Shown: positions 29,050 to 42,825, numbered from the stretch's first letter. The stretch is DNA of 64,000 nucleotides from Liolophura sinensis (GCF_032854445.1 NC_088302.1:25429788-25493787); one strand, 5' to 3'. Program-made: numbers and translations. The notes: a model not told the origin generated them from the sequence alone.

Positions 29050-32000
29050 ATGGAGGGGCGTTTGTTCGATTCTGATTATATTTTGGAGGCTCTTGGTTTT
29101 GGAAGATGGCAAATACTGCAATATGTTGCGCTTGCTTCAGCATACTTGTCATGGGCATCTGGGTATCTAGGAATCATTATAATAGGTGGGTGGACATAGG
29201 CAAATAATAAATTTCATTGCACAGTGTTATGTGCACGACTGCCGTCAGTTTCTAAATTTAGCTTGCCATTGTTTACATATGCTAAGTTCAGGGAGTGCTG
29301 TCTGCCTCTACCTTAGAATGTTCCAGAGTGCGCTCAGTTCGATGCCTGTTTGTTTACATCAAGTGTTCAGGAATTTTCTTGTTCTAGACAATTCCACCAG
29401 GCTATATAAGACCTACGAAAGCAGGGGGAGAAGAGAGGGGGGAGAAAGGAGAATTACTGAGAGTTTGGATGCTTTCGCTGTGTATTACTTTAGTAGGCCT
29501 TTTTATGCTGAATTTTGGTGTCTTTATAGCCTCTGGCTTTGTTATATCCTAACTCCACCGAGCACTTGTTCAATCTGAACTTGTATGTTTAATTTGTGCT
29601 CTTGTATACACAGTGCTGATTAGTACACGGACCCTGTCTGTGGAATTTTGTGTATATTTCGTCATACACTCAGTTATACTGTGGATTTTCCATCTTGTGA
29701 ATTTGCCTCTGAGCATTTATGCCTGTGTGGTATATATATTATGGAATATATGCGTCCGTTTGGACTTGACACCGTAAGTACCTTAGTATTTGTATAGATA
29801 CTGCTATCCTTTCTTACTTAAGTACCTTAATATTTGTATAAGTCTTATTATCTGTTCTTGTTAAGCTAATAAATTGTTGTAAAATAAAATCTGCTGGTTT
29901 TGGTTACCTTGTGCGGCTAAACTGTCGTGTATTTCGAACAAGCCATCTCTTTATAATACAGGCAGTTTGGGTCGTAACACACAGGCATTAATATCAAAGA
30001 CTGTGACACAAAACTGTGACCTGAGACTGATTTATATTAGCATCCGAATGCTCCACTCACATGTGGTGAAGACAGCAACATGCAATCAAAGATTTCTCAC
30101 AGTGGGATTATAGCTTTAGGCAGTTGATAGTTCGTCAAATTACCTGTTTGTAGCGTGTGTGTTTTGGTGTCAATAAAATTCTTTTTCGAAACGTTAACGG
30201 AAAGTTTCCGGACGAAAAGGTTACTTGATTTTTCATAATTTTCTAACCATGAAATTGTACATCTGCTCTTCGGCCATATTAGGGTTAATGTTATCGACAA
30301 AGAGTAATGAAGCTGGTTAGCGATGCCAGTGGTGTATACAGAGTATCTGACAGCCGGAAAATCTGAAAATAACAAGAACGCAGGAGTTGTTCGACTTTTG
30401 CGGCTTTTTCTCTATGTATTATGCACTGTAGACTGTCGCAATACAGTAATTAGTTACAAATGACAGTGACATAAGCCAGTATAATGAAATGACGTTTCTT
30501 CTATATTCAGGTTTTGTACCTGACTTTGCTTGCTTACCGCCTGGTTGGGAGAATGCATCTTCAAGCGAATTCCAGAATCTTAACTTTGACTCAACTTGCC
30601 TGTATTTCATCGACTCAGTCAACGCATCCCAGGCGTGTTCGGATGGATTTGTCTACGCCGAGCCCAAGGAGGCCTCCATCGTTAGCGCTGTGAATATTAT
30701 ACTTTGAAATATTTGTTCACATAATACATACTGATAATGCAACTCGGACTCGAACCTGACTGACTATTGTTGTCTTGCACTATATAAGAATTGTGTTACG
30801 ATTTGTAAAATCTTGCAATCTAAAGTAATATTTCAAGTAAAGATTCTTGTAGAATGTAATTGGTACAACTTTGAAGAAAAACTTCCATCTCTTTTCTTGT
30901 AGCACAGACAGGTGTTGATAGTACATATACTGTTCGATAATATACTTAATCCATTTCTTGTACAACAAACAGAGTGATATATACATGTTTTGGTATATCT
31001 CTTTTACTGATGCCATTATAGCAGTAACCCTAAAATAAGCACAAATTATGCAATTTTATTTATTGATAAAATGTTTAAATTAAAAATTATTAATTTTGAA
31101 CCAATATAATCACATAGAAATTGCTATAGTTAATACTACATGGATACATTCTTAAATGGATATTTTTAACAAATATACCAACGGATATATGACATACACA
31201 CATGTTCAATTTCTTTTGAGTGTGTGAGGTGAATTTGCTTATCCCGTGGCATTAAAGATTTCCAGTTAAGTGACAGTAATTAACCAGAACAGAAGTTCAA
31301 TCTGTAAAGAGTAAATTGCTACTCACCAGCCTATACTGTCGTAAATGCAGAGCTGGTGCTCACTACTGTTATATAACTAAATATTCACCGACAAATTATG
31401 TTGCAATATAGCACGCATCTATCAAGCTCTCGATGGATAGGTTGTAGCTTAAATCAGGACGCTCTCGATTCCGCCGTCGTTGAATGAATGAAGAATTCTT
31501 GAGTATGGCGTTAAAACACCAATAAAATGAATAATTATATAAATCATTTTCTATTCCCTCAAATAATGTGTTTCACAATAATCAAATTGAGGTGCCCTGA
31601 TTTTGCTTCAGTGGGATCTGGTTTGTGGACTGAGGTTTCTCCCGGACCTGTCCCAAACGATTTTCACGATTGGTTTAGCCGTTGGAACAGTGGTATTTAC
31701 GCCGATTGCGGATAAATATGGAAGACGGAAAGTGGTGATATGGTGCCAGTTACTGTTTCTGGTGGTGTCTCTCCTGAACTGCCTTGTAACAAATATCACG
31801 TGGTTTATCATAGCCAGGTTTTTCATTGGCGTATTTGTGGCGGTAAGTTTCCGAACATCGAGTCTTGTGTCGATCCAACAAAAACCTTATCACAAAGCAA
31901 AAGCATTGATACTCCGAAGAAAGCTGAGAAATCACATATTTCGTTTGTCTCTTACAAAATGAATTCTGTCTTTATTTTTCGTATGCTAAGGAAACCTATT

Positions 32001-35000
32001 GAGTGATGCTATGGTAGAGTTTAAGTACTTCTATGTACTTAAACCAGATGAAGTAGGGTGTGACCTCGAATAAGCACATATCACTCGCCCAGTTCTACCA
32101 CAGCGCTTAGTTATCATTTAGTTAGCATTTGAGGGCATGGCCTGTAGACGAACCTGTATGAATTAATTCTTAACACACAGCTACAACTTCAAGCTCATTT
32201 TGTCCTTTAATGGCAGACATGTATAATTAAGAAAATATTTTTTGAAAAATGGTTTCTTGTGATTTTCTGTGTTTACGCAATAATTAATTTTATTTATACT
32301 CTGCTTCATTTTGTGCTTACTGATTTTAAGACATTATTAGCTGTGCCAAAGTGAACAAATGTGTTTCGTTCATTAGATAGACTAACGATGTGAAATACAA
32401 TTATATGTACATTGTTTAGAAGTAGAGGATATGCCCAGAAAAAATGCAGTAGTTCCAACTCAACTCAAACTACCAAAATTAATATATGCACGAGAATTTA
32501 TGAGCATTACCATATATGGATAGGGAAGGTCATTCGGTAAATTTCGTGCAAAATGAATGGCATAGTTATACACAAAATCACGACATAGAAATTCTCTGGT
32601 ATAGTCTCAATATCTAATAGTATCTTATAGTACACTTATCAATGTTTACCACTCGAAATAGAACTTCATCCCTGCTTGGTTTCCTTTCATTTATATGTAG
32701 GCGATATCCATTATATCGTATAACTGTATCAAACAGGGCACTCTTTAATGAAATTTTATAAGTTTACTTTGCTTAAGCATCATCATTATACCACACTAAA
32801 GTTGTGTTTAACGAGTTGTCATTTTTTCTTTTCTTTGTTCTTTTTTTTCTGACTATGTAGTCAAGCAATTTACTGAAAATATTGAGGAAGATTGGTGAAA
32901 CTGGGCCCGACCATTCCCACTTTGCACCTGACTTTGTTCTCCTGCGTTTGTTACTGTGTTTGTTTACTCATCAATAATGAAGTTCAGCATATTCGTAAAA
33001 GCATCATTCGTAGCCAACAGTTTATTTCTGTTAATTTGTCGTGCCTCGAAGGCAACGTGTTTTTAATATACATTCCAAAACAAAATAATTTGAATGGAAG
33101 TGTTGATCCAGAAATAGATGTTTTAGTGACCAAGTAAATGTTTTTGTAGTGACCAAATAAACGTTACAAATAGTACAGGTCTAATATTTGCTAAAAATTT
33201 TTGTTAAATATTTTAGTGAAATGGATTCTTTTCAAAAAATCTCTTTGGTGTTCTCATTCTTAAATTACATCCTTGCTTCATGTACTAATGAGATGTTGTT
33301 GTGTATATTCTGCATAGGCCACAGGTATGGTGGGATGGGTATTAACACTGGAGCTGTTCATTCCCCGACACAGAACCATGGCGGCGTTGATATCGAACGT
33401 TGTTTGGTCGGTGTGCACCTTAGCCCTGCCCGCCGTAGGGTACCTCATGAAGGGGTACAGCTGGCGCTACGTCCAGCTAGTGTTATCCCTATTAGCTCTC
33501 AACGTCATTATAGAATTCCTGTAAGTAAACAAGTTAACACAGGTCCCATACCTTACATGATTTGTCAATGGACTGCTTTACAAGAATCAACTAATTTTAT
33601 TGATTGATTGATTGATTGACTGACTGATTGATTAATTGATTGATTTATGTTACTGCTGTTTAACGCAGCACAAAAGGTTGTTTCTTTCGCACGGCGACTG
33701 TCACGTTTACAGTTGTCAGAAACCGCATAGCCCAATGTGCACCAGCAACCTTTGCCAGGTAACTGCCTGACGTAAAGTCGCAACCAAACCTGGAAAAAAA
33801 AGGGGGGGGGGGGGGACGTGGCTGTCTCAAAGGGGTTGTAACATTACACCTTCCTAATCCTCATGACGCCGCATCTTGACGGCATACGCCGCCTTGGCAC
33901 GTGAGACCGGCGTAAGGTTACAGCTTTGTTGAGAAACAAAGCTGCAATGCCACCTATACGTACAGCCTCATTTGTCGGTTGCGGAGAGAACAACCTTTTA
34001 GGAAAAAGAGCCATGTAAGGCCCGAATACTTGACCATGTTTTAAAATCACAGCAATTTAGTTGAAATAGATCAGGCTAATCAAATAAATCCAGATTTGTT
34101 TATTTTATTAAAATGCAACAGAACAAGTAAATGCATATGCAGTTTTGTCCATTTGAAGGTAAGCTTGGCTTTGTCTTGAGGTGGAAAAAATAAAGACTGC
34201 CACAAATGTGCATCTCTGTAAATGTTACGATAAAGATTTATTTTACTTAGGTTTGTTGATGAAGCCATTCGGTGGCTGATGGTGAACGGAAGGAACAAAG
34301 AGGCTGTGAAAGTCATCCGCAAAGCTGCCAACCGAAATGGCATTAGCGAAGAGAACATAACATCAGTTATTGCACGCTATATCTCTGAAGATGACAAGGG
34401 AGAGAACTCGACTGAGGTTTTGTCAAACGGGGAGAAAGAACTTACGGACTCAAAACGCAGTGTGACTGTGGAATACTCCGATAAAACTGAACCAAACGTG
34501 CCAGCACTCGCCCTCATCACGCACCCAAAACTCATGAGGATTACACTGGTCATGTTTCTTGCATGGTGAGTTCATAATTTTTGGCTTTTTCCCTACATAT
34601 TGCAGTTGAAACTTGAAGCATCAATATGATCAGAACGTTCCAAAATTTGTTAAAATGGTAATATTGTAATTTCCCTGTTCCCAGCTGCGCCTGATCGCGT
34701 ACGATGTTGTGAAATGTTAGCGGATTTTGTAGCTTTATCAGGATATAATTCTCGGGAAAGCTTTGACATACCTTTGCAGATATAAGTCTACTCTGCGAAG
34801 GCATTTTCTGGCATAATCCACACACAAAACCACCCATTGTATTTCCAGGTTCACGAATGCCCTGACTTACGTCGGACTCTACATGGTCTCAATGACCATG
34901 TCCGGAGACAGATACCTCAACTTGTTCCTTTCGTCCATTGCAGAGACACCAGCTGCCCTGCTCCTATTTCCCGTTGTACTAAGGTAAGATATACATGTAC

Positions 35001-38000
35001 TTTTAATTTCACTTTTTGGCCCACTTCCATCCCATCTTCGTTTTTCAATAATCTTTTCTTTTTCTCAGAATTTTCTTCGTATATGGCGTTTTTTTATTTG
35101 ACAGTATCATAGATTTGGTTTACAAATGAGTATTACAATGTAATAAACAAAAGTAATTCTAACAACGATATGATCAGGCATAACGATGTCTCAGAAGAGA
35201 ACCATATGATCAAGTATCGCGGCGTCTCTGAAGAGAATGATATATGATCAAGTATCGCGGCGTCTCTGAAGAGAATGATATATGATCAAGTATCGCGGTT
35301 TTTTGTCTCAGGGCCGTACGTTGGAAGGTCTGTCAATAACCTGCGGATGGTCGTGGGTTTCCCCCGGGCTGTGCCCGGTTTCCACCCCCCATAATGCTGG
35401 CCGCCGTCGTATAAGTAAGATATTCTTGGGCACAGCGTAAAAAACACCAATCAATCAATCAATCAATCAAATAAATTTTTCAGTCTTAGAATAGAACAAT
35501 ATAATGATGTTTAACAGTGCCTCAGAAGAGAATGATGTGATCAGGTATAACAATGCCTCAGAAGAGAACGTTATGATCAGGTATAACAATGCCTCAGAAG
35601 AGAACAATATGATCAGGTATAGCAAATGCCTCAGGAAAGAATGATATGTTCACTTATCGCAATGTCTCAGGAGAGCACTATGTGATCAAGTATCGCGGTG
35701 TTTCAGAAGACATTGACATGAGCACGTATCCTAGTGTACCCCAGTGTCTTATTTTTACATTTGCCAACTATCACACTGTCGACACTGTTCTGGTTTTTTG
35801 TCTACATACTGCCGTCTTTTAAGACGTGAAAGACATATTCAGATAATACGATCGGTAGCATAAGAAAGAAGACTAATGTGATTAGCTACAACCATGTCTC
35901 CTAAGGAAAGGATTTAATATGGTGACCACAGTATATGAATGTACACATTCTTCGGGTAATACGGTCAGTTGCAATTTATGACTTTTCACACCCAACAGAT
36001 GTGGACGGAGGAAGGTGTTAATTGTGTTACACTTGTTGGCTGGTTTATCGCTAATAGGAGCAGCAATTATTCACGTCACAACAGGTTTGTACACAGTTAT
36101 ACTTACAGACTATAATATCCCTAATAACAAAAGCAAGTCTGCTTGTGACGGCAAAACTGTGTAGAATGATGTAAAGAGAAAGACTTTTTTCCTTTAAAAT
36201 AAAACGCTACAGCAGTCCATTTTACTTATTCTTAACAAATTAATTTCAAATATAGCTGCTAACACAGTGAAGCCAGAGATCATGCCGGTATTTCCATTCC
36301 CATCCAACTACATTTCCATTTAACTGAATGGTGTCCTTATGCACTGACATACAAACAACTTAATTACAAACCATGCAATCTTCCTAGCCATAAATACATT
36401 GTACACTGAGTATTTAAAATGGCTCATTGATCCTGTCATCAGGTAGATAGCTGCTTTCCACATTTTCTGTGTTTGCCTAAATACATTTTAAAAAGCGTTA
36501 ACTTAATGAGACACGTATTTGTAAATTTCACCTTTGACATGGGTGTTTCAGGTTTTCTGGGCATTGTCATCATTTACATACCTACTTAAATTAATTAAAA
36601 TTAAAAAGTGTCATTAAGCTTGTGGAGAACGATAAAGTTTAACAATGTAGGAAACCGCTTTACTCGACCCGGAACCCAACCAGCTTTGCAACATATACCA
36701 ACCAGGACCAGTCCAACGGAAACTTACAATGAAATGGACTTGACTGGAAAGGAAGAGCGGACTGTACACTGTTAACAACAGTTACAAATTCACAGCTAAA
36801 ATTGCTGGAAGTGTTTAGATCAGTGAATTCGACTTCGTAGGCCTATATATCTGCGGTAGCGATATAAACTAGATATTCATCAACCGTCGGTATATACATA
36901 CACAATATACTCTGCGACTAAAAACGGTGTAAAACCTCCAAATCTTTTTACATAATATACAGGTGCAGAGTTAGACAATTCTGTATATATACTACTGATT
37001 GCTGTAGGTTTTTATTTTACATGTTTATTGTAGATTTGTACAGTCGAATTCACTAGTCTCAAAATTTCCAGGGCTTTTTGGCTATACAATTACATTTATT
37101 TTTAATATTAAACCAAAGGCTCAAAAAAAAATATTATCCTGAAAATTTGTTTTTTATTGGAGGATGAATGATGCCAAGCCAAGGATCATCAACAACTTAT
37201 TTACTTATTTTGTTTACATTAAACGTACCGTTCTAATTATCAGTAGTTGTCCCGCGTATCGTACGATCGCTGAGCTAATTTCAGTATAATTTAATCATAA
37301 TGAGACTGCTAGTATGTAATTAAGATCCTATAACGATTATAGAGTGCTTCAATTAACAGATGAATTATTTATTGTTTATATTTTTTTAAAAATTGCCCTG
37401 AGGAAATGTGCCATTCAATAATTCTAAAACAGACGAATCATGTTTAATTATATTCACATGCGTGTTCTATTATTTTTGTTTTGTTTTTGTTTTGTTTGTT
37501 TTTTTGTTTGTTTTTTTTAGTATATCGGCTTTTGGTCAATTTTTCCCTTTTTCTTAACACAGATGAACCCTTTTCACTCAGCTATTTTCACCTTTACAGA
37601 AGTAACAGTTTTTTGTCACGTGACCTGCAAATATGAGGGAAATTGCGGTTTTTCGTAATTTGATCGCAATAAAAAGGCATACATCGCAGGAAATAAGTCA
37701 CCAAATGTTTTCATATCAACCCAACGTGGCCACCATGTGACATGACTCAGAACACCCCAATTTTTACTCGATAAAGCTATTCTACAGGTTTACTAAATAC
37801 CAAAGTTTTGGCTATTTTTGCCATGCCTTTTCAAGTTTGAAAAATGTAAAACAGTGCTATTTTGTTTCTTACATGTCCTATTTCTGATATTAGTGCAAAG
37901 AATAATAATAATTCGAACGCATATGTGAGGATTCAAGCCGGAATAGCTGCATCCTAAAATAAGCCTGACGATTACAATAGAGCTTAAATTCGTTTAAAAA

Positions 38001-40219
38001 CATATAACTCGTTGATGTAAGTGAAGAGGGAACCTTGTAGCGTGTTTTGGGACATGTCTCTTTTTAGAAGTTTTTGAGGAAAGATAAAATGTGATCTAAA
38101 TGAGTATCATTTATAAGTGACTTGAATTGTCTTTCAGATAGCTATGCAGGATACATAGCACTTACCAGTGTAATAATGCTGGGAAAATTTAGTATTGCGG
38201 CAACATACAACTTGATCTTTATGTACACTCCTGAGTTATATCCAACGAATATTAGGTGAGTTCCATTTAATTTTCAGCTATGGCCATTTTTAAAATCTGT
38301 ATGGAAATCTATATATCCTATTGTATACAAACACGCCTGGAAGCCTTGAATAAGATGTGATGAAAATCACGGTCAGAAGAACTGTACACACAAACTGTGC
38401 CTGAAGCCCCAAAGAGGTGAGGTTGGGGGTAGAGTGAGTGAGTGAGTGAGTGCTTGGGGTTTAACGTCGTACTCAACAATTTTTCAGTCATATGACGACG
38501 AAGGAATCCTTAGGGTGCATGTACGTGAAATGTGCCTCCTTGTTGCAGGACGGATTTCCACCGCTCTTTTATTTAGTGCTGCATCACTGAGACGACTTAC
38601 CGAAGGCAAGTAAGACGCCCCGCCCGAGCCATTATACTGATACGGGTCAACCAGTCGTTGCACTATCCCCTTCATGCCGAACGCCAAGCGAGGAAGTTAC
38701 AACTTCCTCTTTTAAAGTCTTAGGTGTGACTCGATCAAGGATTGATCCTGGATCTACCGGTCCTGAAGCGGACGCTCTACCAACTGTGCTATCCAGGCCG
38801 GTAGGTTGGGGGTAGAGGGTGACGATATCAGTGGTAACTACATTTATTGTACGGCGGTGACCGAGAGGAAAAGGGTTCGACTTGACAATTAGTAATTTTG
38901 GTATTTCCACACCTGAGGGTCAATAGAATCTAGATGTGTTAAACAAAACGCGTGTTCACATGGGGTGTTGTACTGGGTTGGAGTGAATTGGTAATCTCCA
39001 TACTTCAATCGCTTGAGGTTTACTGGCAGGAAAGATAAATCAAACACTTGTTGGCCAGGCTTGAATAAATTGACTAGGGTGTCTGTATAGTGTACTTGCG
39101 CCGGGCTATAACATGGGGACTGGCCCACTACAAGAAGATACTGTCGTGATACTCTCTAAAAACTACTGTGTACTAGTGGTACTAGTATTGTGGCAAAAAT
39201 GCACATCCACATTATTTTGTGTACTAGCAGTACACAAACTGTGTAATTCATGTAACATATATCCACAGTGACTTGTGTATACGTGTGTGTACCGCTGATA
39301 CGCATATCATTGTGGATGTGCCAATTTATACACAATCGTTTTTAAAGAGCATGAAAAATGTTTTTGATGAAACTGGCGTTAAATCATACTCAACTATGTT
39401 AAACAATGATATATTAGTTCAAGTCGGTGTGAAAACAGATGTTTGTGCCTTGTCATATAGTGACGTATCTTTAGAACATACCTGTAAGATTAATCAAGTT
39501 GGAGTGTCTTTTAAACTATACCGGTTCTGTGATTCTACTACAGGTCTTTGGGGATCGGGGTAGTGAGCATAGCATCTCGCATAGGAGGACTTCTGTCTCC
39601 GTTCGCTGCAACACTAGTAAGTAATTGCATAGATGTAACTACATGAGTGAATCCTTGTCAGAGTTGCTAGCATCTTAACGCAGCACACTAACCAAGGAGC
39701 CTGTCAACAATGCCATCGCTGTGAGTTCAAGTCCAGCTGATGCTGGTTTCTTCTCCGGTCGTATGTAGGAAGTTCTGTCAGCAACCAGCAGATGGTTGAG
39801 GATATACCCCATTGTATATAAACGAAATGTTCATTGGTACAGTGTATAAAAATCAAACAACTAAATCATTATGGTTTTCTTTTGTCAAAGCCAGTGTGGC
39901 TTCTTTATTCATTTTTACTTGTGGTTATAGGGGGAACAACAGTAATGGCGAATGACATGACTACTGATGAGCTACATCACACCGTCCAGAACAAGAAAGC
40001 GGGCACCGTGCTGACTGGTTCTCATCCATAATTTTTTTACAGAATGACTCAGTTTTCTCAAGGATGTTTCACTATGAGACGACGTCAAGCTTGGCATGAT
40101 GTGAGCAGTAAATTCCCGAACTGACGATAATCATACGGGCAATGATATAAATACACGTGAAATAAACAATGCAAATTACTTATAAGGAACATAAGGATTA
40201 TAGTTAGCATATCCCATAT

Positions 40220-40269
<50 letters not shown>

Positions 40270-40802
40270 TTGCCCGTATGATTATCGTCAGTTTCGGGAA
40301 TTCACGGTGCCCGCTTTCTTGTTCTGGATGGTGTGATGTAGATTTCACGAGGCTTTTGGCAGCATGGGGTTTATACCAACCAGTTAAAATAGATATAAAC
40401 TTTTCCCCGTCTACATCTCATATGTTTCACCTGTGTTTTACACAGTTTTTACAAAGTGTAATGTGAAAGCTAAGCCCACGGTACTATTATTAATGTAGAT
40501 TATAGTCCCATAAGTTGTATGTTAGAACAAAGACTAGTTTCAAGGTTTAACGTTTCTTATTAATTGCTTTGAACATGCGCACCCTAAACATTTGCCTTTT
40601 GCAGTCCCGTGAGGTACCTTGGTTGCCGGCCGCCGTGTTTGGCGGATTTTGTCTTCTGGTAGCCTTGTCATGTCCCCTACTTCCGGAAACTCGGGGTAAA
40701 GACTTGCCCCAGACATTGGCTGATCTTGAGAACCTGTACAGAACGAATAGTTCTACCAAGCAGAAGAAACAGAAACAAACAGAAATGGAAATTCTGAATT
40801 AG
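29050..40802 (+). CDS. SLC22-like organic ion transporter, 10 exons (557 aa)
   Basis: This is a plasma-membrane transporter of the major facilitator superfamily, SLC22 type. Exons: 29050-29185, 30511-30689, 31612-31842, 33318-33520, 34251-34565, 34849-34983, 35999-36084, 38138-38255, 39544-39616, 40605-40802. All have AG/GT borders and together give 1674 nt with no frame break. Exon 1 carries helix 1; exon 2 the Cys-rich extracellular loop; exon 3 the MFS loop ADKYGRRK (about residue 138); exon 5 the long charged cytoplasmic loop; exon 10 the SLC22-type PETRGKDLPQT (about 519). AATAAA lies at 40815. Substrate is not predictable. Introns contain SINEs (31455, 35318, 38435, 39695), a minisatellite (35160-35720) and a foldback (39971-40341). 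The next plus-strand paralogue starts 4.8 kb downstream. Confidence 0.9.
31455..31530 (+). repeat. SINE tail fragment, family 2 (intron 2)
   Basis: Only the 3' end remains: AATTCTTGAGTATGGCGTTA, AAACACCAATAAAATGAATA. Confidence 0.6.
33600..33785 (-). repeat. SINE-like element with (TTGA)n tail (intron 4)
   Basis: A TTGA/TTGATTGA run (33597-33645) is followed by GTTTAACGCAGCACAAAAGG and a GC-richer body. The tail plus body layout is that of a reverse-oriented SINE of a family different from the others. An 11-base G run follows near 33801. Confidence 0.4.
35160..35720 (+). repeat. 36-38 bp minisatellite split by a SINE (intron 6)
   Basis: Units carry GATCAAGTATCGCGGCGTCT and CTCAGAAGAGAA. About three units lie at 35160-35300 and six more at 35505-35720, on either side of a family 2 SINE. 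Confidence 0.8.
35318..35478 (+). repeat. SINE, family 2, inserted in a minisatellite (intron 6)
   Basis: It contains CCGTACGTTGGAAGGTCTG, GATGGTCGTGGGTTTCCCCC, AATGCTGGCCGCCGTCGTA and ends in (CAAT)n/(AAT)n. It lacks the 5' tRNA-related head. Confidence 0.8.
38435..38802 (-). repeat. tRNA-derived SINE, family 1, with 15-bp target-site duplication (intron 8)
   Basis: In reverse orientation a tRNA-like head (TAGCACAGTTGGTAGAGCG, an A box) leads to a body (GTTGTAACTTCCTCGCTTGG) and ends TTGAGTACGACGTTAAACCC with a (CACT)n tail. Perfect 15-bp direct repeats AGGTTGGGGGTAGAG flank it at 38420-38434 and 38803-38817, marking a fairly recent retroposition. Confidence 0.85.
39695..39860 (+). repeat. 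SINE, family 2, diverged (intron 9)
   Basis: GCTGTGAGTTCAAGTCCAGC, TGATGCTGGTTTCTTCTCC and CAACCAGCAGATGGTTG are recognisable; the 3' part is degenerate. Confidence 0.6.
39971..40341. repeat. Foldback (inverted repeat) around an (AT)n tract (intron 9)
   Basis: The right arm 40263-40341 pairs with two separate left segments: 40111-40149 (39 bp, one base indel) and 39971-40009 (one mismatch). The left arm has an extra 100 bp between them. A (TA)n tract of about 43 bp (40225-40267) lies at the loop. Confidence 0.85.
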
Positions 40803-40849
40803 CCTGTTTTATTGAATAAAGCATTTCTAACATCGTATGGATAGCTATT

Positions 40850-41095
40850 CACTAAAATCCACACTATCTACCTCTTTTGGATCTGCAATGAAACACCGCT
40901 GCGCAACATCGTATGGATAGACATTGGCCTAAACGCAATTGGGTAGCCTCTTTTGGATATCCGCTGCGCAAAATCGTATCGTCTAGATTTCCATTGAAAC
41001 ACCACTGTATAGCCTCGTCTGGATATCCATTGAAACACCACTGCATAGCCTCGTCTAAGTGTCCACTGTGCAACATCGTGTGGAAAGCCTTTGAC
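40850..41095 (+). repeat. 36-bp minisatellite 3' of the transporter gene
   Basis: Units are based on GGATATCCATTGAAACACCA and TAGCCTCGTC; about six imperfect copies follow the polyadenylation signal at 40815. Confidence 0.75.
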
Positions 41096-41282
41096 TGAAG
41101 CAGCTTGTGTAGCCTAGTATGACATGAATTGTAACACAGCCGTGTGGCTTTGTGTCATCGTGCGTCATCATGCTGGTATTCGCCATAGTTACGAGGATAA
41201 TGGTGACATAAATCTCCATGTCTTGCCCGGGGCTAGGATTAAAACATACTCTCGTGTGTGTCCGAAGCATCTTAACCCAGCT

Positions 41283-41500
41283 CTTTAGAGCAGCACAAGA
41301 ACCCAGGAGCCCCTCACCAATACGAGAGCTGTGTATTCAAAACCAGCTCATGCTGGATTCCTCTCCAGGCCTGCCAAGAACCTGTAAATGGTCGTGGGGT
41401 TTCCCCCGGGCTCTGTCTCCCACCATTATGCTGGTTGCCGTCCTCTAAGCGAAATACTCCGGTTTACTGCGTGAAAGTCATGTCAAAAATCAAATAACCG
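41283..41500 (+). repeat. SINE, family 2, nearly full length
   Basis: It includes the tRNA-like head region (AGGAGCCCCTCACCAATACG, GTATTCAAAACCAGCTCATG) and the body block GGTCGTGGGGTTTCCCCCGG. Confidence 0.7.
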
Positions 41501-41824
41501 CGCTCTAACAAGGTTCCATAAAGATCTAGGAAGTGAAGTAATTAAACGCGTAGTTCAAGCCATTACTGGTATCTCAACATCAGAATATTTTAAAAAAAAT
41601 AATCTGTTCTGGTGATATATTCTTTGAGTTTATATAAATGCTCCATGAAACAGTAATAATATAAATTAACAGTAAAGTTTATTGCAATATTCCTTGTATC
41701 AATAAAGATTTTTTTAACCCATCCAAGATTCAGGTATTTACTCATCTGACTGGTGTATATACGTCTAACGTTTTACATGCATCACAGTTCACATCAGATC
41801 ATTGTCATTGACCCATGAAAAGCC

Positions 41825-42090
41825 ATGAGTTCAAAGCCGGCCTTGGGCAGGGAATTTTGTAGATTCCTCCGGTCTTGCTGCTTGTGGGCCTCTGTATCTC
41901 CTGTCCCTAAAAGACCACTTTTCTTTCACCGACAGGGTGTGCGTATGATTTACGTCACATCTAAAAGAGATCGTCCGAAACTTGCAAAAGATCGGTGGTT
42001 TACGCTGGTTTATCGGTGGGACCTACACCCAGTGACTGACTTCTGAGTAGGGCAGAAAGTTTCAATCAAATAAATTAAATAAATATATTA
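41825..42090 (+). repeat. SINE, family 3
   Basis: GAGTTCAAAGCCGGCCTTGG followed by a body with TTGTAGATTCCTCCGG matches the copy at 61300. It ends in an AATA-rich tail. Confidence 0.55.
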
Positions 42091-42500
42091 CTGGTCATGG
42101 GTCGAGCGGGCCATATTCCTCGACCTGTAACTCCTCAGACTATGTTTTGGGAGTCTTTAGGTGGCACCGCTTAAATGCAAGCAGATTGCAGAGAGTTAGA
42201 TCTTATATTTTGTGATTTGTAGACTTGGAAGGCCATGACATCAGAGCCGTTGTAAAGTGAAATGCTGCCAAAGAGGCAATATGCTTCATCAGACTTGACA
42301 ATAAGGATATTTGTAAATTAAAACGAAACCTGACTTCCAGCTCTTTGTATTTTGCTTAATATACAACACGCAATGTAAACTCAAACCTTTGCACTTTTTA
42401 TGAAAACGATCGGCATTGTGGATGGAGGAAACCAAACTTCCTGGAGCACAATTTCAACTTTCATCACGTGCATGTACATGATAATTCCACTGACTTAATG

Positions 42501-42825
42501 CCGGTAGATCCAGGATCAATCCTTGATCGAGTCACACCTAAGACTTTAAAACAGGAAGTTGTAACTTCCTCGCTTGGCTTTCAGCATGAAGGGAATAGTG
42601 CAACGACTGTTTGACCCGTATCAGTATTATGGCTCTGGCGGGGCCGCTTATTTGCCTTCGGTAAGTCGTCTCATTGAAGAAGCACTAAATAAAGAGCGGT
42701 GGAAATCCGTCCTGCAACAAGGAGGCACATTACACGTACATGCACCCTATGGATTCCTTCATCGTCATATGACTGAAAAATTGTTGAGTACGACGTTAAA
42801 CCCCAAGCACTCACTCACTCACTGA
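42501..42825 (+). repeat. SINE, family 1, 5' truncated, with 13-bp target-site duplication
   Basis: It starts within the tRNA-like head at CCGGTAGATCCAGGATCAAT and runs to (CACT)n. CACTGACTTAATG flanks it at 42488-42500 and 42820-42832. It is closely similar to the copy at 38435 over its full length. Confidence 0.85.

Noticed and set aside
42574-42825. Open frame with SINE-derived sequence
   Set aside because: It lies entirely in the family 1 SINE at 42501; a similar frame occurs in the reverse copy at 38435.
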